Assembly: GCF_024198255.1 (NCBI RefSeq)
Contig: NZ_JAJVKW010000004.1
Location: forward strand, 124,001 to 188,000
Source: Myxococcus guangdongensis
GTDB lineage: Bacteria > Myxococcota > Myxococcia > Myxococcales > Myxococcaceae
Direction: 5' to 3'
Length of the DNA stretch: 64,000 nucleotides
Shown here: positions 44,912 through 53,472 of the stretch, piece after piece
Position numbering within the stretch: position 1 is the stretch's first letter
Layout: each line of letters opens with the position of its first letter
Program-made: the position numbers and the translations under genes
The notes under the pieces: model-generated
Told to the model about the DNA's origin: nothing
Databases searched by the model: none
The model's input: the letters and a program-made list of their open reading frames with translations, nothing else

Positions 44912-46045
44912 ATGTCCCCCCGCATCGGTAAGAAGCTGCCCCGCTCCAACACGCTGCCGTCCTCCTCCACCCCGAAGGTGTCGCAGCCCAAGCCGCTGGG
45001 GCGGGCGAACACGCTGCCGGCCTCGGCGCCGTCCTCGCAGGTGACGAAGCCCGCGGTGGGCGCGCAGCCCTCGGTGGAGCCCAAGCCGCTGAAGCACCCG
45101 GGCATGCTGGAGGGCCAGCCTTCCTACAGCCCCTACGAGAAGACGACGGGCCAGGCCTCGGACATCATGGTGAGCGGTGGGGACAACAAGCTCACGGCGC
45201 CGGCGGGCGCGCAGCCGAACATGCTGGTCGATCGGCCTGGCAAGACGTTCCAGAAGGACACCTTCGGTGGGGGTTCGCTGAGCGGTGGCACGGGCTCGGT
45301 GCAGGCCTCGACCACCCGCTACGACGCTCCGGGCGTGCACCACTACTCGGCGCAGGGCGAGGTGAACGGGCCCAACGCGGCGTTCGAGCTGCAGAAGACG
45401 CACGCGGGCCGGTTCGGCGTGACGACCGGGCAGATTTCGGGTGAGGCGAACAGCTTCAAGGCGCAGGGCCAGGCGGGGCTGTCGTACGACCGGAACGAGC
45501 ACGCGTACACGGCCGCGCTGACGGGCAAGGCGGAGACCGGCGTGGGCGTGACGGCGAGCGCGAGCCACGACTTCAACCGGCACGTGGGTGGCTACGTGAA
45601 GGGCGAGGCGAAGGCTTCGGCGACGGCGTACGCCGAGGGCGTGGCGAGCCTGGACCCGAGGACGGCCACGGCGATGCTCTCCGGTCAGGTGGGCGCGGCG
45701 GCCACGGCGGGTGCGTACGGCACGGCGGGCGGGCACCTGGGCCGGCTGCACGGCTCCGTCACGGGCGGCGTGGTGGCGGGCGCGGCGGCGCAGGCGGGCG
45801 GCAAGATTGGCTTGGAGAATGGGTTCTTCAAGCAGTCGGCGGACGTGAATGCCGCCGCGGGTGTGGGCACGCACCTGAAGACGGACGTGGCGGTGGACCT
45901 GCGTCACCACATCAAGCCGGGCATCGCGGCGGGTCTGCGTCCGGCCGCCGGGTTGGGCACGAGCGTGGCCTCGCCCGCCAACACCCTGGAGCCCGAGAAG
46001 TCCCGCATGGAGAACTTCTTCGCGAAGGTCTTCCCCCAGTCCTGA
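44912..46045 (+). CDS. Gly/Ala-rich hypothetical protein
   Basis: A 377-residue protein without a signal peptide. The first 110 residues are low-complexity (Pro, Ser, Lys, Thr; repeated NTLP and KPL). The rest, from about 130 to 350, is rich in Gly, Ala, Ser and Thr with alternating patterns such as GVTASASHDFNRHVGGYVKG and TAGAYGTAGGHLGRLHG, suggesting repeating beta strands or membrane-active glycine zippers. No family is recognised. I note the resemblance to delivery regions of large exported toxins but do not claim it. Regulation by sigma-54 is likely (see 44840). An AAGGAG site precedes the ATG, and an intrinsic terminator follows the stop. Confidence 0.7.
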   Translation: MSPRIGKKLPRSNTLPSSSTPKVSQPKPLGRANTLPASAPSSQVTKPAVGAQPSVEPKPLKHPGMLEGQPSYSPYEKTTGQASDIMVSGGDNKLTAPAGAQPNMLVDRPGKTFQKDTFGGGSLSGGTGSVQASTTRYDAPGVHHYSAQGEVNGPNAAFELQKTHAGRFGVTTGQISGEANSFKAQGQAGLSYDRNEHAYTAALTGKAETGVGVTASASHDFNRHVGGYVKGEAKASATAYAEGVASLDPRTATAMLSGQVGAAATAGAYGTAGGHLGRLHGSVTGGVVAGAAAQAGGKIGLENGFFKQSADVNAAAGVGTHLKTDVAVDLRHHIKPGIAAGLRPAAGLGTSVASPANTLEPEKSRMENFFAKVFPQS

Positions 46046-46087
46046 GCGGTTCGCCTGCTGGCGGCCCGTGGCCGTCCGGGAGGAAAG

Positions 46088-46120
46088 AAGCCCAGCTCCT
46101 TCGTGGGAGCTGGGCTTTTC
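46088..46120 (+). terminator. Intrinsic terminator after the Gly/Ala-rich gene
   Basis: AAGCCCAGCTCC (46088-46099) and GGAGCTGGGCTT (46106-46117) form a 12-bp stem with a 6-nt loop and a TTTT end. It lies 43 nt after the stop at 46045. Confidence 0.92.
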
Positions 46121-46136
46121 CACGTCATCGGCTGGG

Positions 46137-46448
46137 ATGCGCGGTCGATTCGGCCCGCTCGCAGGGGGGCTGATTGGGATTGCCGGGGCCACATGGGCTG
46201 GCGTCGCCGGAGTCGCTCACGGAGTAGCCACCGCCGGTCCGCCTTTGTTGGCGTTGAAACCGTCATGGGTTCGAAAGCCCAACGAAGAGGATGGAGGAAA
46301 TTCTCAGTCTGGCTGGAGGGCTTCGAATGGAGATGTCTGGGGTGGGGCTGCCAAGACCTACCCTGGCTCTCATGAGGAGAGAGGGAGGGACCGTCTGGGG
46401 TTGGATTGTAGTGCCCACTTTCTTACCTCTGTCGGCCTGTTGGCCTAG
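46137..46448 (+). CDS. Doubtful 103-residue ORF in a lower-GC patch
   Basis: An open frame from ATG 46137 to TAG 46446-46448, in a patch (46045-46489) less GC-rich than its surroundings. The product would have a Gly/Ala-rich hydrophobic segment (GPLAGGLIGIAGATWAGVAG) and a polar C-terminus. Only about 60% of third positions are G/C, so it is either a weakly expressed transferred gene, a remnant or noncoding. There is no ribosome site. It follows the terminator of the Gly/Ala-rich gene, whose hydrophobic style it shares. I report it so the stretch is not left blank. Confidence 0.25.
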   Translation: MRGRFGPLAGGLIGIAGATWAGVAGVAHGVATAGPPLLALKPSWVRKPNEEDGGNSQSGWRASNGDVWGGAAKTYPGSHEERGRDRLGLDCSAHFLTSVGLLA

Positions 46449-46489
46449 GGTGGCCCATCGCCCGCAAGCGTTTGGATAGAACACAGGCC

Positions 46490-47707
46490 ATGACCGCCGC
46501 CCCTTTCCGTCTGGGAATGCTCATCCCGGAGTTCCCCACGCAGACCCACGCCTTCTTCTGGCGGGAGATCACCGCCCTGCGCGCCATGGGCGTGGAGGTG
46601 CATGTCTTCTCGACGCGGCGCCCGGTGGAGGAGTGTCCCCACGAGTGGGCCGAGCGCGCGGCCTCCGAAACCACGTATCTCTTTCCGCCGAGGCTCTCGT
46701 CGGCGCTGGTCTCTCCAAGGGACTTCCCGGGCATGGCCCAGGCGCTCACGTACGTCTCCAAGCTCTCGGTCAACGTGAAGCAGAAGGCCCGTGCGTTGGG
46801 GATGCTGGCCTGCGCGGTGGACTTCCTGCACCACGCGCGGGAGCGGAAGCTGGACCACGTGCATGGCCACTCGGCCGCGGATGCCGCGCATGTGCTCGCG
46901 CTCTGCAGAATCCTGGGTGGGCCGCGCTACAGCTTCCATCTCCACGGGGATTTGCCTGTGTATGGGACGGACCACGCCGCCAAGGCCTGGGATGCCACGT
47001 TCGTGGCCGCCGCCGCGCGCCCGATGCAGCGCGAGCTCATCGAGTCCGTGGGGTTGCCCCCCGAGCGGACCTATACCTTGTGGATGGGCGTGGACACGGA
47101 TCGCTTCCTCCCTCCGGCGAAGCGCGCGGAGTCGCCCCGCGGTCTTCACCTGGCTTCGATTGGACGACTCAATCTCTGCAAGGGGCACGTGCATACCTTT
47201 GCCGGGCTTCGCAAGGCATTGGACCGGGGGCTGCGCGCGCATCTGACGTTGGGAGGGCGAGGGCCTCACGAGGAGGAGATCCGTCAATCCATCGCCCGAT
47301 TCGGATTGCAGGCGCACGTGGACCTGGTGGGACCGCTCAGTGAAGCGGCCGTCATCGAGTTGCTGCAGGGGGCGGATGCCTTCGTGTTGTCCAGCACGGG
47401 GCTTGGCGAGGCCTCGCCCGTCGCGGTGATGGAGGCCATGTCGTGTGGCGTGCCCGCGGTCTGCTCCATCATTGGTGGAACGCCGGACATGATCTCCGAC
47501 GGGACGGATGGGCTGCTGGTGGGGCAGGGCGATGAGGAGGGGTTGGCGAAGGCCTTCCTGTGGCTTGGGCAGGACACGGCGTTGCGTGAGCGGATGTCGC
47601 GCGCCGCGCGTGAGCGGGCCGTGCGTTCCTTCGATTATCGCGAGACGAGTCGGAGTCTGTTGGATGCCATCCAGCAGTCGCGTGCGCCGCAGCGCCGAGC
47701 CGCGTGA
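46490..47707 (+). CDS. GT4-type glycosyltransferase
   Basis: A 405-residue GT-B enzyme. The N-terminal half begins FRLGMLIPEFPTQTHAFFWREI, a pattern seen in exopolysaccharide glycosyltransferases; the C-terminal half has the GT4 blocks LHLASIGRLNLCKGH, VDLVGPLSEAAVIELL, and the E-x7-E motif EASPVAVMEAMSCGVPAV for the sugar nucleotide. The acceptor is unknown; a role in extracellular or spore-coat polysaccharide is a guess. The ATG at 46490 has an ACAGG site. The next gene follows after 99 nt. Confidence 0.88.
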   Translation: MTAAPFRLGMLIPEFPTQTHAFFWREITALRAMGVEVHVFSTRRPVEECPHEWAERAASETTYLFPPRLSSALVSPRDFPGMAQALTYVSKLSVNVKQKARALGMLACAVDFLHHARERKLDHVHGHSAADAAHVLALCRILGGPRYSFHLHGDLPVYGTDHAAKAWDATFVAAAARPMQRELIESVGLPPERTYTLWMGVDTDRFLPPAKRAESPRGLHLASIGRLNLCKGHVHTFAGLRKALDRGLRAHLTLGGRGPHEEEIRQSIARFGLQAHVDLVGPLSEAAVIELLQGADAFVLSSTGLGEASPVAVMEAMSCGVPAVCSIIGGTPDMISDGTDGLLVGQGDEEGLAKAFLWLGQDTALRERMSRAARERAVRSFDYRETSRSLLDAIQQSRAPQRRAA

Positions 47708-47806
47708 CGGGCTGTTCGCCCGCGTCGGATGGTCCCGGGCCTGTGGTCTACTCGCGCCGCACCGCATCCATGTGCGGCGCTTGAACGACACACCTGGGGA
47801 TGACCG

Positions 47807-48688
47807 ATGACATCGACGCGTCCGACGAAGCTGGCGGTGATTGGCAGTGGCCTCATGGGAACCGCGCTGGCGCGAGCGTTCGCCGCGGCGGGGCATGAGG
47901 TCGCGGTCTGGAACAGGACCTACTCCAAGGCGAAGGCCGTGGGCCGCGGAACGCTGGCGTTCGAGAAGTTGAATGAGGCGGTCGCGGGCCGTGAGCTCGT
48001 CGTCGTCTCGCTGTCCAACTACGCTGCTTGTGCCGAGCTGTTCTCCTCGCCGGGCATCTCAGCGGCGCTCGCAGGGAAGACGATTGTGCAGCTCACCAGT
48101 GGGTCTCCGGCGGATGCGCGGAGTGGTCTGGAGTGGGCGAGCGCGCACGGCGTGGACTACCTGGATGCGGCGATACTCGCGTATCCCGCGTTCGTGGCCA
48201 CGGAGTACGCGACGGTGTTCTACGCGGGTTCGAAAGCCGTCTTCGAGCGACACGTGGAGACGCTCCATTCGATTGCGAAGAATGCTGTCTATGTCGACGA
48301 AAAGATTGGTTCGGCGGCGACGCTCGACTGCGCGATTCTCGAGGCGTACTACGGTGGCACCCTGGCGGTTCTCCATGCTGCTGCCATGTGCAAGGCGGAG
48401 GGGTTGGACCCGAAGTTGTTCTTCGCCCAGAAGGGCTCGTTCCTCGGATTGATTTCCGTCACCGCCGATGCCGCTCAGGGAATGGTTGAACGCAATGACT
48501 TCACAGGCGACCAGTGCAGCCTGAACACCCACGTCGCCGCCCTCGAGCACATTGTTCGACTGAGCAGCGATGCGCGAATCAGCACCCGCTTCCCACGAGA
48601 GTTGCTGGAGAACTACCGGCGAGCCCTCGGCGCGGGGCTGGGTGAGCAAGAGTTGCCCGCCGTGTTCCGCACGTTGGGACAGGACTGA
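47807..48688 (+). CDS. NAD(P)-dependent dehydrogenase, imine reductase / beta-hydroxyacid dehydrogenase family
   Basis: A 293-residue protein. The Rossmann start LAVIGSGLMGTALARAF and VWNRTYSKA (an NADP-preferring Asn-Arg-Thr) is typical. The middle YLDAAILAYP and the helical C-terminal half match imine reductases and 6-phosphogluconate-like dehydrogenases, in which the usual catalytic Lys of hydroxyacid enzymes is replaced. An imine reductase of secondary metabolism is a reasonable guess. A GGGGA ribosome site lies before ATG 47807. It is convergent with the ATP-grasp gene, 9 nt apart. Confidence 0.85.
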   Translation: MTSTRPTKLAVIGSGLMGTALARAFAAAGHEVAVWNRTYSKAKAVGRGTLAFEKLNEAVAGRELVVVSLSNYAACAELFSSPGISAALAGKTIVQLTSGSPADARSGLEWASAHGVDYLDAAILAYPAFVATEYATVFYAGSKAVFERHVETLHSIAKNAVYVDEKIGSAATLDCAILEAYYGGTLAVLHAAAMCKAEGLDPKLFFAQKGSFLGLISVTADAAQGMVERNDFTGDQCSLNTHVAALEHIVRLSSDARISTRFPRELLENYRRALGAGLGEQELPAVFRTLGQD

Positions 48689-48697
48689 CACTCCGGC

Positions 48698-49564
48698 TCA
48701 GGTCCCGAAGGCGCCTGTGATTGCCTCGATGAATGTCTCTGGCGGAGTGCTCTTCGGGCGATCGCTGACCTGTCCGTCTCCCAACTCGACGATGCGCCAG
48801 ACTCCATCCGCGCGCAGCACGAGGTCGACCGTGACGAACGGCAAACCGAGTGCTGCCACGGTGGGGGCAACGGATTGGAGGTCAGCACCGGTTGGGAGGT
48901 CGCCGGGTGTATCGGGATGCGCGGTGACGAGGACGCACCGGCCCTGGACCCACCACGTCCTGGCCTCCGTGGTGGTGAACTGCTCGAAGGCTCGGGCGAC
49001 GAGCCCGCCCGCGAAGTCCTCGCCGCGCAGCTCCAGGAACCTGCGGGCCACGGCTCGGGCCGCTGGAAGGTTGGCGACGTCTGGGATGTACGCGGCTTCT
49101 GCCCAGTGGTGCTTGAGCGACTTCACATGGTCGCGCAGCACGGCGGGACCCGAGCCCAGTCGCGAGCAACAGGCCTCGAATGCATCCAGGTCCGGCCCCT
49201 CGGTCCAGACAGAGCGTGGAGTGAGCGCACTCAATGCGTCGTACCAGCGAGGGAGCCAGTGGGCGTGCTCGAAGCTCGAAGGGGAGGTCAGCAGCGTCAC
49301 CCCTCGTTGCGCAGTGGCGGCGGCGAAGCCGGTGTACTGCCGCACCGTGAGCATCCATCCGCGATACAGGGCGGGGTTCGTCTGTGCGCCTTCGTCAGAG
49401 AGAGGTATCCACCGCACGGCCTCTTCGGTGGCTCCGCTGCACAGCGCATCGTGATCCACGACGGCCACCGAGTGACCGGCGGCACGCGCGGCCATGGCTT
49501 CGGGCGCGAAGTGTTCGTCCACGAATCGAGGCGCAACCGGGTTCGACGGAAAGATGAAGAGCAC
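48698..49564 (-). CDS. ATP-grasp domain protein (R2K-like)
   Basis: A 288-residue protein that resembles the R2K clade of ATP-grasp enzymes: it starts LFIFPSNPVAPRFVDEHFAPE, which is common in that clade, has KSLKHHWAEA, and ends with VTVDLVLRADGVWRIVELGDGQVSDRP, where Asp, Glu and Asp fit the metal-binding strands. ATP-grasp enzymes join a carboxylate to an amine or thiol. No peptide substrate is encoded nearby that I can identify. The GTG at 49564 is used; a TTG at 49600 is upstream but close to the tRNA terminator. It follows two tRNA genes on the same strand. Confidence 0.75.
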   Translation of the reverse strand: MLFIFPSNPVAPRFVDEHFAPEAMAARAAGHSVAVVDHDALCSGATEEAVRWIPLSDEGAQTNPALYRGWMLTVRQYTGFAAATAQRGVTLLTSPSSFEHAHWLPRWYDALSALTPRSVWTEGPDLDAFEACCSRLGSGPAVLRDHVKSLKHHWAEAAYIPDVANLPAARAVARRFLELRGEDFAGGLVARAFEQFTTTEARTWWVQGRCVLVTAHPDTPGDLPTGADLQSVAPTVAALGLPFVTVDLVLRADGVWRIVELGDGQVSDRPKSTPPETFIEAITGAFGT

Positions 49565-49605
49565 GGCGAAAGATACCTGTCCGGAACCCTGTGGCCGCAA
49601 AAGCG

Positions 49606-49641
49606 AACGGGGTTGGACAGTGTGAACTGTCCAACCCCGTT
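49606..49641 (-). terminator. Perfect 16-bp hairpin terminator of the tRNA pair
   Basis: AACGGGGTTGGACAGT (49606-49621) and ACTGTCCAACCCCGTT (49626-49641) pair perfectly around a 4-nt loop. On the minus strand it follows tRNA-Glu by 9 nt and is followed by GTTCGCTTTTG, a weak T-tract. It is probably the end of the tRNA transcript. Confidence 0.85.
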
Positions 49642-49650
49642 CTTCTTCAG

Positions 49651-49723
49651 TGTCCCCGACGGGATTCGAACCCGTGTTACCGGCTTGAAAGGCCAGCGTC
49701 CTGGGCCTCTAGACGACGGGGAC
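49651..49723 (-). tRNA. tRNA-Glu (TTC)
   Basis: A 73-nt cloverleaf: acceptor GTCCCCG/CGGGGAC with discriminator A, anticodon loop CTTTCAA with anticodon TTC, and T-arm ACGGGTTCGAATCCCGT. CCA is not encoded. It is downstream of tRNA-Lys on the same strand with 12 nt between. Confidence 0.97.
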
Positions 49724-49735
49724 GTCGTCACTTCA

Positions 49736-49808
<73 letters not shown>

Positions 49809-49989
49809 GCACTATTCTTTTGTCCAAAATCCTCGGCCAGCCCTCCCGGGCCGCGGAGGCAGGCGCTTCCTACCAGCACTCCTGCGCGCTTTCCACTGGC
49901 GAGCGCACGTCCGGCTTCCTGACAGTGGCGCGCTCGTCACTTCGGGGACACCTGGCCCCTCGGCCCCCATCTCCGTCAGCCATCGGCGG

Positions 49990-49995
49990 TATACA
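49990..49995 (+). promoter_or_regulatory. -10-like element directly before the greB start
   Basis: TATACA ends 6 nt before the ATG at 50002. If it is the -10 element, transcription would start on or next to the ATG, giving a leaderless mRNA. No Shine-Dalgarno sequence is present, which agrees. The -35 region is not convincing. Confidence 0.4.
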
Positions 49996-50001
49996 AGCCC
50001 C

Positions 50002-50541
50002 ATGTCCCAGGCCCTCCCCCCAGATGAACACGATGAGCTGGAGGCCGAGGACGGCGAGGAGAAGGCCCCGTTCCGTCGCTACCTCACCCGCTCGGGTGCC
50101 GAGCGGATGCACCGGGAGCTCATCCGCCTGCTCAACGAGGAGCGCCCCAAGGTCACCGCCGAGGTCTCCGCCGCCGCCGCCCAGGGCGACCGCTCCGAGA
50201 ACGCCGAGTACATCTACGGCAAGAAGCGCCTGCGCGAAATCGACCGCCGCATCCGCTTCCTCCAGCGCCGCCTGGACACCGCCACCATCGTCACGCCTGC
50301 TGAACAGACCGACCGTGCACACGTCTACTTCGGCGCCACCGTCACCCTGGAGGACGAGGACGGCCAACGCACCACGTACCAGATTGTCGGGTCCGACGAG
50401 ATCGACGCCGCCGGAGGCCGCATCAGCGTGGAGTCACCCATTGGACGCGCCCTCCTGCGCAAGGGCGTGGGCGACACCGTGGAGGTTCGCCGCCCCCGCG
50501 GTGAAATCGAGCTGTCCATCGTCGACATCCGCTACGACTGA
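50002..50541 (+). CDS. greB: Transcription elongation factor GreB-like
   Basis: A 179-residue factor that rescues backtracked RNA polymerase by stimulating transcript cleavage. The N-terminal coiled coil (about 28-98) includes YLTRSGAERMHREL and, near its tip, GDRSENAEYIYGKKRLREID, with the acidic residues that place Mg in the active site and the basic pattern of GreB. The C-terminal FKBP-like domain has VYFGATVTLED, YQIVGSDEID and SVESPIGRALL. The first 24 residues are an acidic extension. No ribosome site is visible; a leaderless start is possible. The next gene begins 12 nt after the stop. Confidence 0.93.
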   Translation: MSQALPPDEHDELEAEDGEEKAPFRRYLTRSGAERMHRELIRLLNEERPKVTAEVSAAAAQGDRSENAEYIYGKKRLREIDRRIRFLQRRLDTATIVTPAEQTDRAHVYFGATVTLEDEDGQRTTYQIVGSDEIDAAGGRISVESPIGRALLRKGVGDTVEVRRPRGEIELSIVDIRYD

Positions 50542-50553
50542 GTGAGGACGCCC

Positions 50554-51501
50554 ATGCCTCGGACGCTGCCCATCAACCCCCGCTTCCGCCGCATCTATCA
50601 GCACCTGAGCGGGGCGGACCTGGCCGCGCCCGAAGTCGAGGAACTCTCCCTCGAGGACCTCGGCCTGGGTGATACGCAGAAGGCCCGTGTCGGCCTGCTC
50701 TTTGGCACCTACAGCCACCCGGGCCTCGAGCGGGTCCTGCGCGCCTACGGCCTCATCCAACGCGCCGAGGAGCGCGTGGGCCCCGTCGAGCTGCGCGTCC
50801 AGGGAGAGGACCCCTTCCGCCCCCGCGTCATCCTCTGGAGCCGCCGCTTCTACGCCCCCGTTGCCGACCTCTCCCTGCGCATGGCCACCGGCGCCGAAGT
50901 GGGCCTGGGCGACGCGCTCGCCACCGCGCCGTTGCTCTACGTGGACGCGCTCCTGCTCCAGAACCCGGGGCGCCCCTTCGACTGGCACCGCCCTCCGCTG
51001 CCAGGACAGAGCCACCCCGGGCTCGCGCTCTCCGCGCAGCTGCTCGAAGTGCTCATGCTCATGGCCCGCCGCATCGGCGCGGAGGCGCTGGCCCTCACGC
51101 CCTCCACCTTCGCCGCCGCCAGCGTCTATGACCGGCGCTTCCTCTTCGTGGATGGCGCCGCCCAGGGCCGCTTCCTCGCCATGCGCGACGCGGGACGAGG
51201 GCGCCCTCGCTGGCTGCTCGCGTGGGCCGTGGAGCTGGGCTGCCTCCACGACGCCGAGGGCCAGCCGATTCCCTTCACCCCCATGCCCATGCTCGCGCCC
51301 TTGAGCCGCCGGTTGATCCGCACGTTCGACGCGAAGGGCTGGGCCGAGGCGCGCGAGCAGACCGGACGACAGCCGCTCACGCTCGACGAGGAGGCGCTCC
51401 AGCAGCGCTTCCCCTGGCAGCGCATGCCCCCGGGGCCTCCCCCCGAGCGACTGGCGGAGCTGCTCGGGTATGATCCGCTCGCCCCCGGGCTGGCCCACTG
51501 A
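50554..51501 (+). CDS. Hypothetical protein, likely greB co-transcribed
   Basis: A 315-residue soluble protein I do not recognise. It is rich in Leu, Arg, Pro and Ala, with helical patterns (LPGQSHPGLALSAQLLEVLMLMARRIGAEAL) broken here for length and no membrane segment or signal. Codon use is typical, so it is a real gene. A GAGGA site lies 6-8 nt before ATG 50554; a GTG at 50542 is possible. The 12-nt gap from greB suggests one transcript. The following gap (51502-51723) holds a -10-like TATATT at 51640 before the PhoH-type gene. Confidence 0.75.
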   Translation: MPRTLPINPRFRRIYQHLSGADLAAPEVEELSLEDLGLGDTQKARVGLLFGTYSHPGLERVLRAYGLIQRAEERVGPVELRVQGEDPFRPRVILWSRRFYAPVADLSLRMATGAEVGLGDALATAPLLYVDALLLQNPGRPFDWHRPPLPGQSHPGLALSAQLLEVLMLMARRIGAEALALTPSTFAAASVYDRRFLFVDGAAQGRFLAMRDAGRGRPRWLLAWAVELGCLHDAEGQPIPFTPMPMLAPLSRRLIRTFDAKGWAEAREQTGRQPLTLDEEALQQRFPWQRMPPGPPPERLAELLGYDPLAPGLAH

Positions 51502-51723
51502 GCCGTCCGCCCCCGGAGTGTCGGCCAGGTCACGGCCCCTCGCGGCGAACGCTTCACTGGGAGGACTGGTGCGGGGCGTGGGGTTTCGAACAGCCCGCAA
51601 CGGTGCTCGAACACGGCTGCTTCCGTCGGAGCCGCTGCGTATATTGGAGTGGGCGTCAGGCACAGCCACGTCGCATGGTCACCAGCGGTCGCACCCGTAC
51701 CCCTCAGGTCGCGCGAACCCACG

Positions 51724-53043
51724 ATGCGAAAGAACTTCATCCTCGACACGAACGTCCTCCTGCATGATCCGCGCAGCATCTACGGCTTCGAGGACAACAA
51801 CGTCATCATCCCCATCTACGTCATCGAGGAGATCGACCAGTTCAAGCGCGACCTCTCCGAGCTGGGCCGCAACGCCCGCCTCGTGGCCCGCTACCTGGAC
51901 GGTTTCCGCGCGGAGGGCTCGCTGAAGGAGGGCGTGCCCTTGCCTCGGGGCGGCATGCTGCGGGTGTCCTTCACGGACCGTGAGCTGCCGCTGTCCATGG
52001 CGGACAGCAACCTGATGGACAACCGCATCCTCGCGGTGGCCATCGACCTGATGGAGCAGGAGCCGGACACCCAGGCCGTCTTCATCACCAAGGACACCAA
52101 CCTGCGCATCCGCGCGGACGCCCTGGGCCTCATCGCCCAGGACTACGACACCGAGCGGGTCGAAATCACGGAGCTGTACACCGGCTTCACCGAGCGGCTG
52201 GTCCCCAAGGAGCTGGTGGACCAGATGTACAAGCCCGGCGCCGAGGTGGAGCTGCCGGACGTGGACACGCTCTTCCCCAACCAGCTCGTGCTGCTCAAGG
52301 ATGAGACGAACCCGTCCCACACCGCCATGGGCCGGCTGCACGGGCTCAAGAACCGGCTGGTGCCGCTCCTGCGTCAGAGCAAGGAAGGCACCTGGGGCAT
52401 CCGCCCGCGCAACATGGAGCAGGCCTTCTGCCTGGACCTGCTGCTCAACGACGACATCAAGCTGGTGACCATCGTCGGGAAGGCGGGCACGGGCAAGACG
52501 CTGCTGGCCATCGCCGCGGGCCTGCAGAAGGTGACCGAGGAGAACCTCTACCAGAAGCTCCTGGTGAGCCGGCCCATCTTCCCACTGGGGCGCGACATCG
52601 GCTACTTGCCCGGCAGCGTCGAGGAGAAGCTCAACCCCTGGATGCAGCCCATCTTCGACAACGTGGAGTTCCTGATGAACTTGAGCCGCGCGGACAAGAA
52701 GGCCGGCCGCGGCTACCACGAGCTGTTGGACCTGGGGCTGATGGAGATCGAGCCGCTCACGTACATCCGTGGCCGCAGCATCCCCAACCAGTTCATCATC
52801 GTGGACGAGGCACAGAACCTCACGCCCCACGAGGTGAAGACCATCATCACCCGCGTGGGTGACAACACGAAGATCATCCTCACGGGGGACCCGTTTCAGA
52901 TCGACAACCCCTACGTGGATTCGACCAACAACGGCCTGGTGCACGTGGTCAATCGCTTCAAGAGCGAGAAGATCGCCGCGCACATCTCGATGGCCAAGGG
53001 TGAGCGCAGCGCCCTGGCCGAGCTCGCCGCCAACCTGCTCTAG
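51724..53043 (+). CDS. PIN-PhoH fusion protein (PhoH2/YlaK type)
   Basis: A 439-residue protein. An N-terminal PIN nuclease domain (about 1-150) has the acidic residues in ILDTNVLLHDP, EEIDQFKRD and the FITKDTNLRIRADALGL block. The C-terminal PhoH domain is an ATPase with Walker A GKAGTGKTLLAIAAGL, a Walker-B-like FIIVDEAQNLTPHE, and TGDPFQIDNPY. Such fusions unwind and cleave RNA; a role in RNA turnover is known for some relatives. No antitoxin gene is adjacent, in contrast to some mycobacterial versions. The stop is 33 nt before the DUF493 gene. Confidence 0.93.
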   Translation: MRKNFILDTNVLLHDPRSIYGFEDNNVIIPIYVIEEIDQFKRDLSELGRNARLVARYLDGFRAEGSLKEGVPLPRGGMLRVSFTDRELPLSMADSNLMDNRILAVAIDLMEQEPDTQAVFITKDTNLRIRADALGLIAQDYDTERVEITELYTGFTERLVPKELVDQMYKPGAEVELPDVDTLFPNQLVLLKDETNPSHTAMGRLHGLKNRLVPLLRQSKEGTWGIRPRNMEQAFCLDLLLNDDIKLVTIVGKAGTGKTLLAIAAGLQKVTEENLYQKLLVSRPIFPLGRDIGYLPGSVEEKLNPWMQPIFDNVEFLMNLSRADKKAGRGYHELLDLGLMEIEPLTYIRGRSIPNQFIIVDEAQNLTPHEVKTIITRVGDNTKIILTGDPFQIDNPYVDSTNNGLVHVVNRFKSEKIAAHISMAKGERSALAELAANLL

Positions 53044-53076
53044 GCACCTGGGGTGCCCAAGCGATAGAGACGTGTC

Positions 53077-53382
53077 ATGACGAAGGACGGACCTGGAGAC
53101 GCGCCCCCGGAGGAAGGGGAGAAGAAGCCCCTCATCGAGTACCCCTCGGTCTACACCTTCAAGGTGATGGGCAAGCAGGGCCCTGGCTTCGCGGAGCACG
53201 TCCGGGATTTGTTCCGCCGGGCCATGGGCACGGAGATCTCCCCGGACTCCATCCACGAGCAGCCCAGCAGCAAGGGCACCTATGTCTCGCTGAGCGTGTC
53301 GGTGTACCTGCTGTCGGAGGAGCAGCGGCGCGCCATCTACGAGCTGCTCCACAAGGACCCGCGCGTCATCTATCACCTGTGA
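53077..53382 (+). CDS. DUF493 (YbeD-like) protein
   Basis: A 101-residue protein with a 22-residue disordered acidic start, then the ACT-like DUF493 fold: YPSVYTFKVMGKQGPGFAEHV, helix, SSKGTYVSLSVSVYLLSEEQ, and KDPRVIYHL at the end. E. coli YbeD has this fold. In enterobacteria it lies near lipB, but here it follows PhoH. Function is not established. It is probably co-transcribed with the PIN-PhoH gene. Confidence 0.88.
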   Translation: MTKDGPGDAPPEEGEKKPLIEYPSVYTFKVMGKQGPGFAEHVRDLFRRAMGTEISPDSIHEQPSSKGTYVSLSVSVYLLSEEQRRAIYELLHKDPRVIYHL

Positions 53383-53472
53383 CACCGGGTTCCCCGGGTC
53401 GGGGCTCCCCTCGGGTGGGGCCCCCGCGTCCGTCTCTGGAAGTCCGGTCGGGGTTGGGTATATGAGGAGTCC

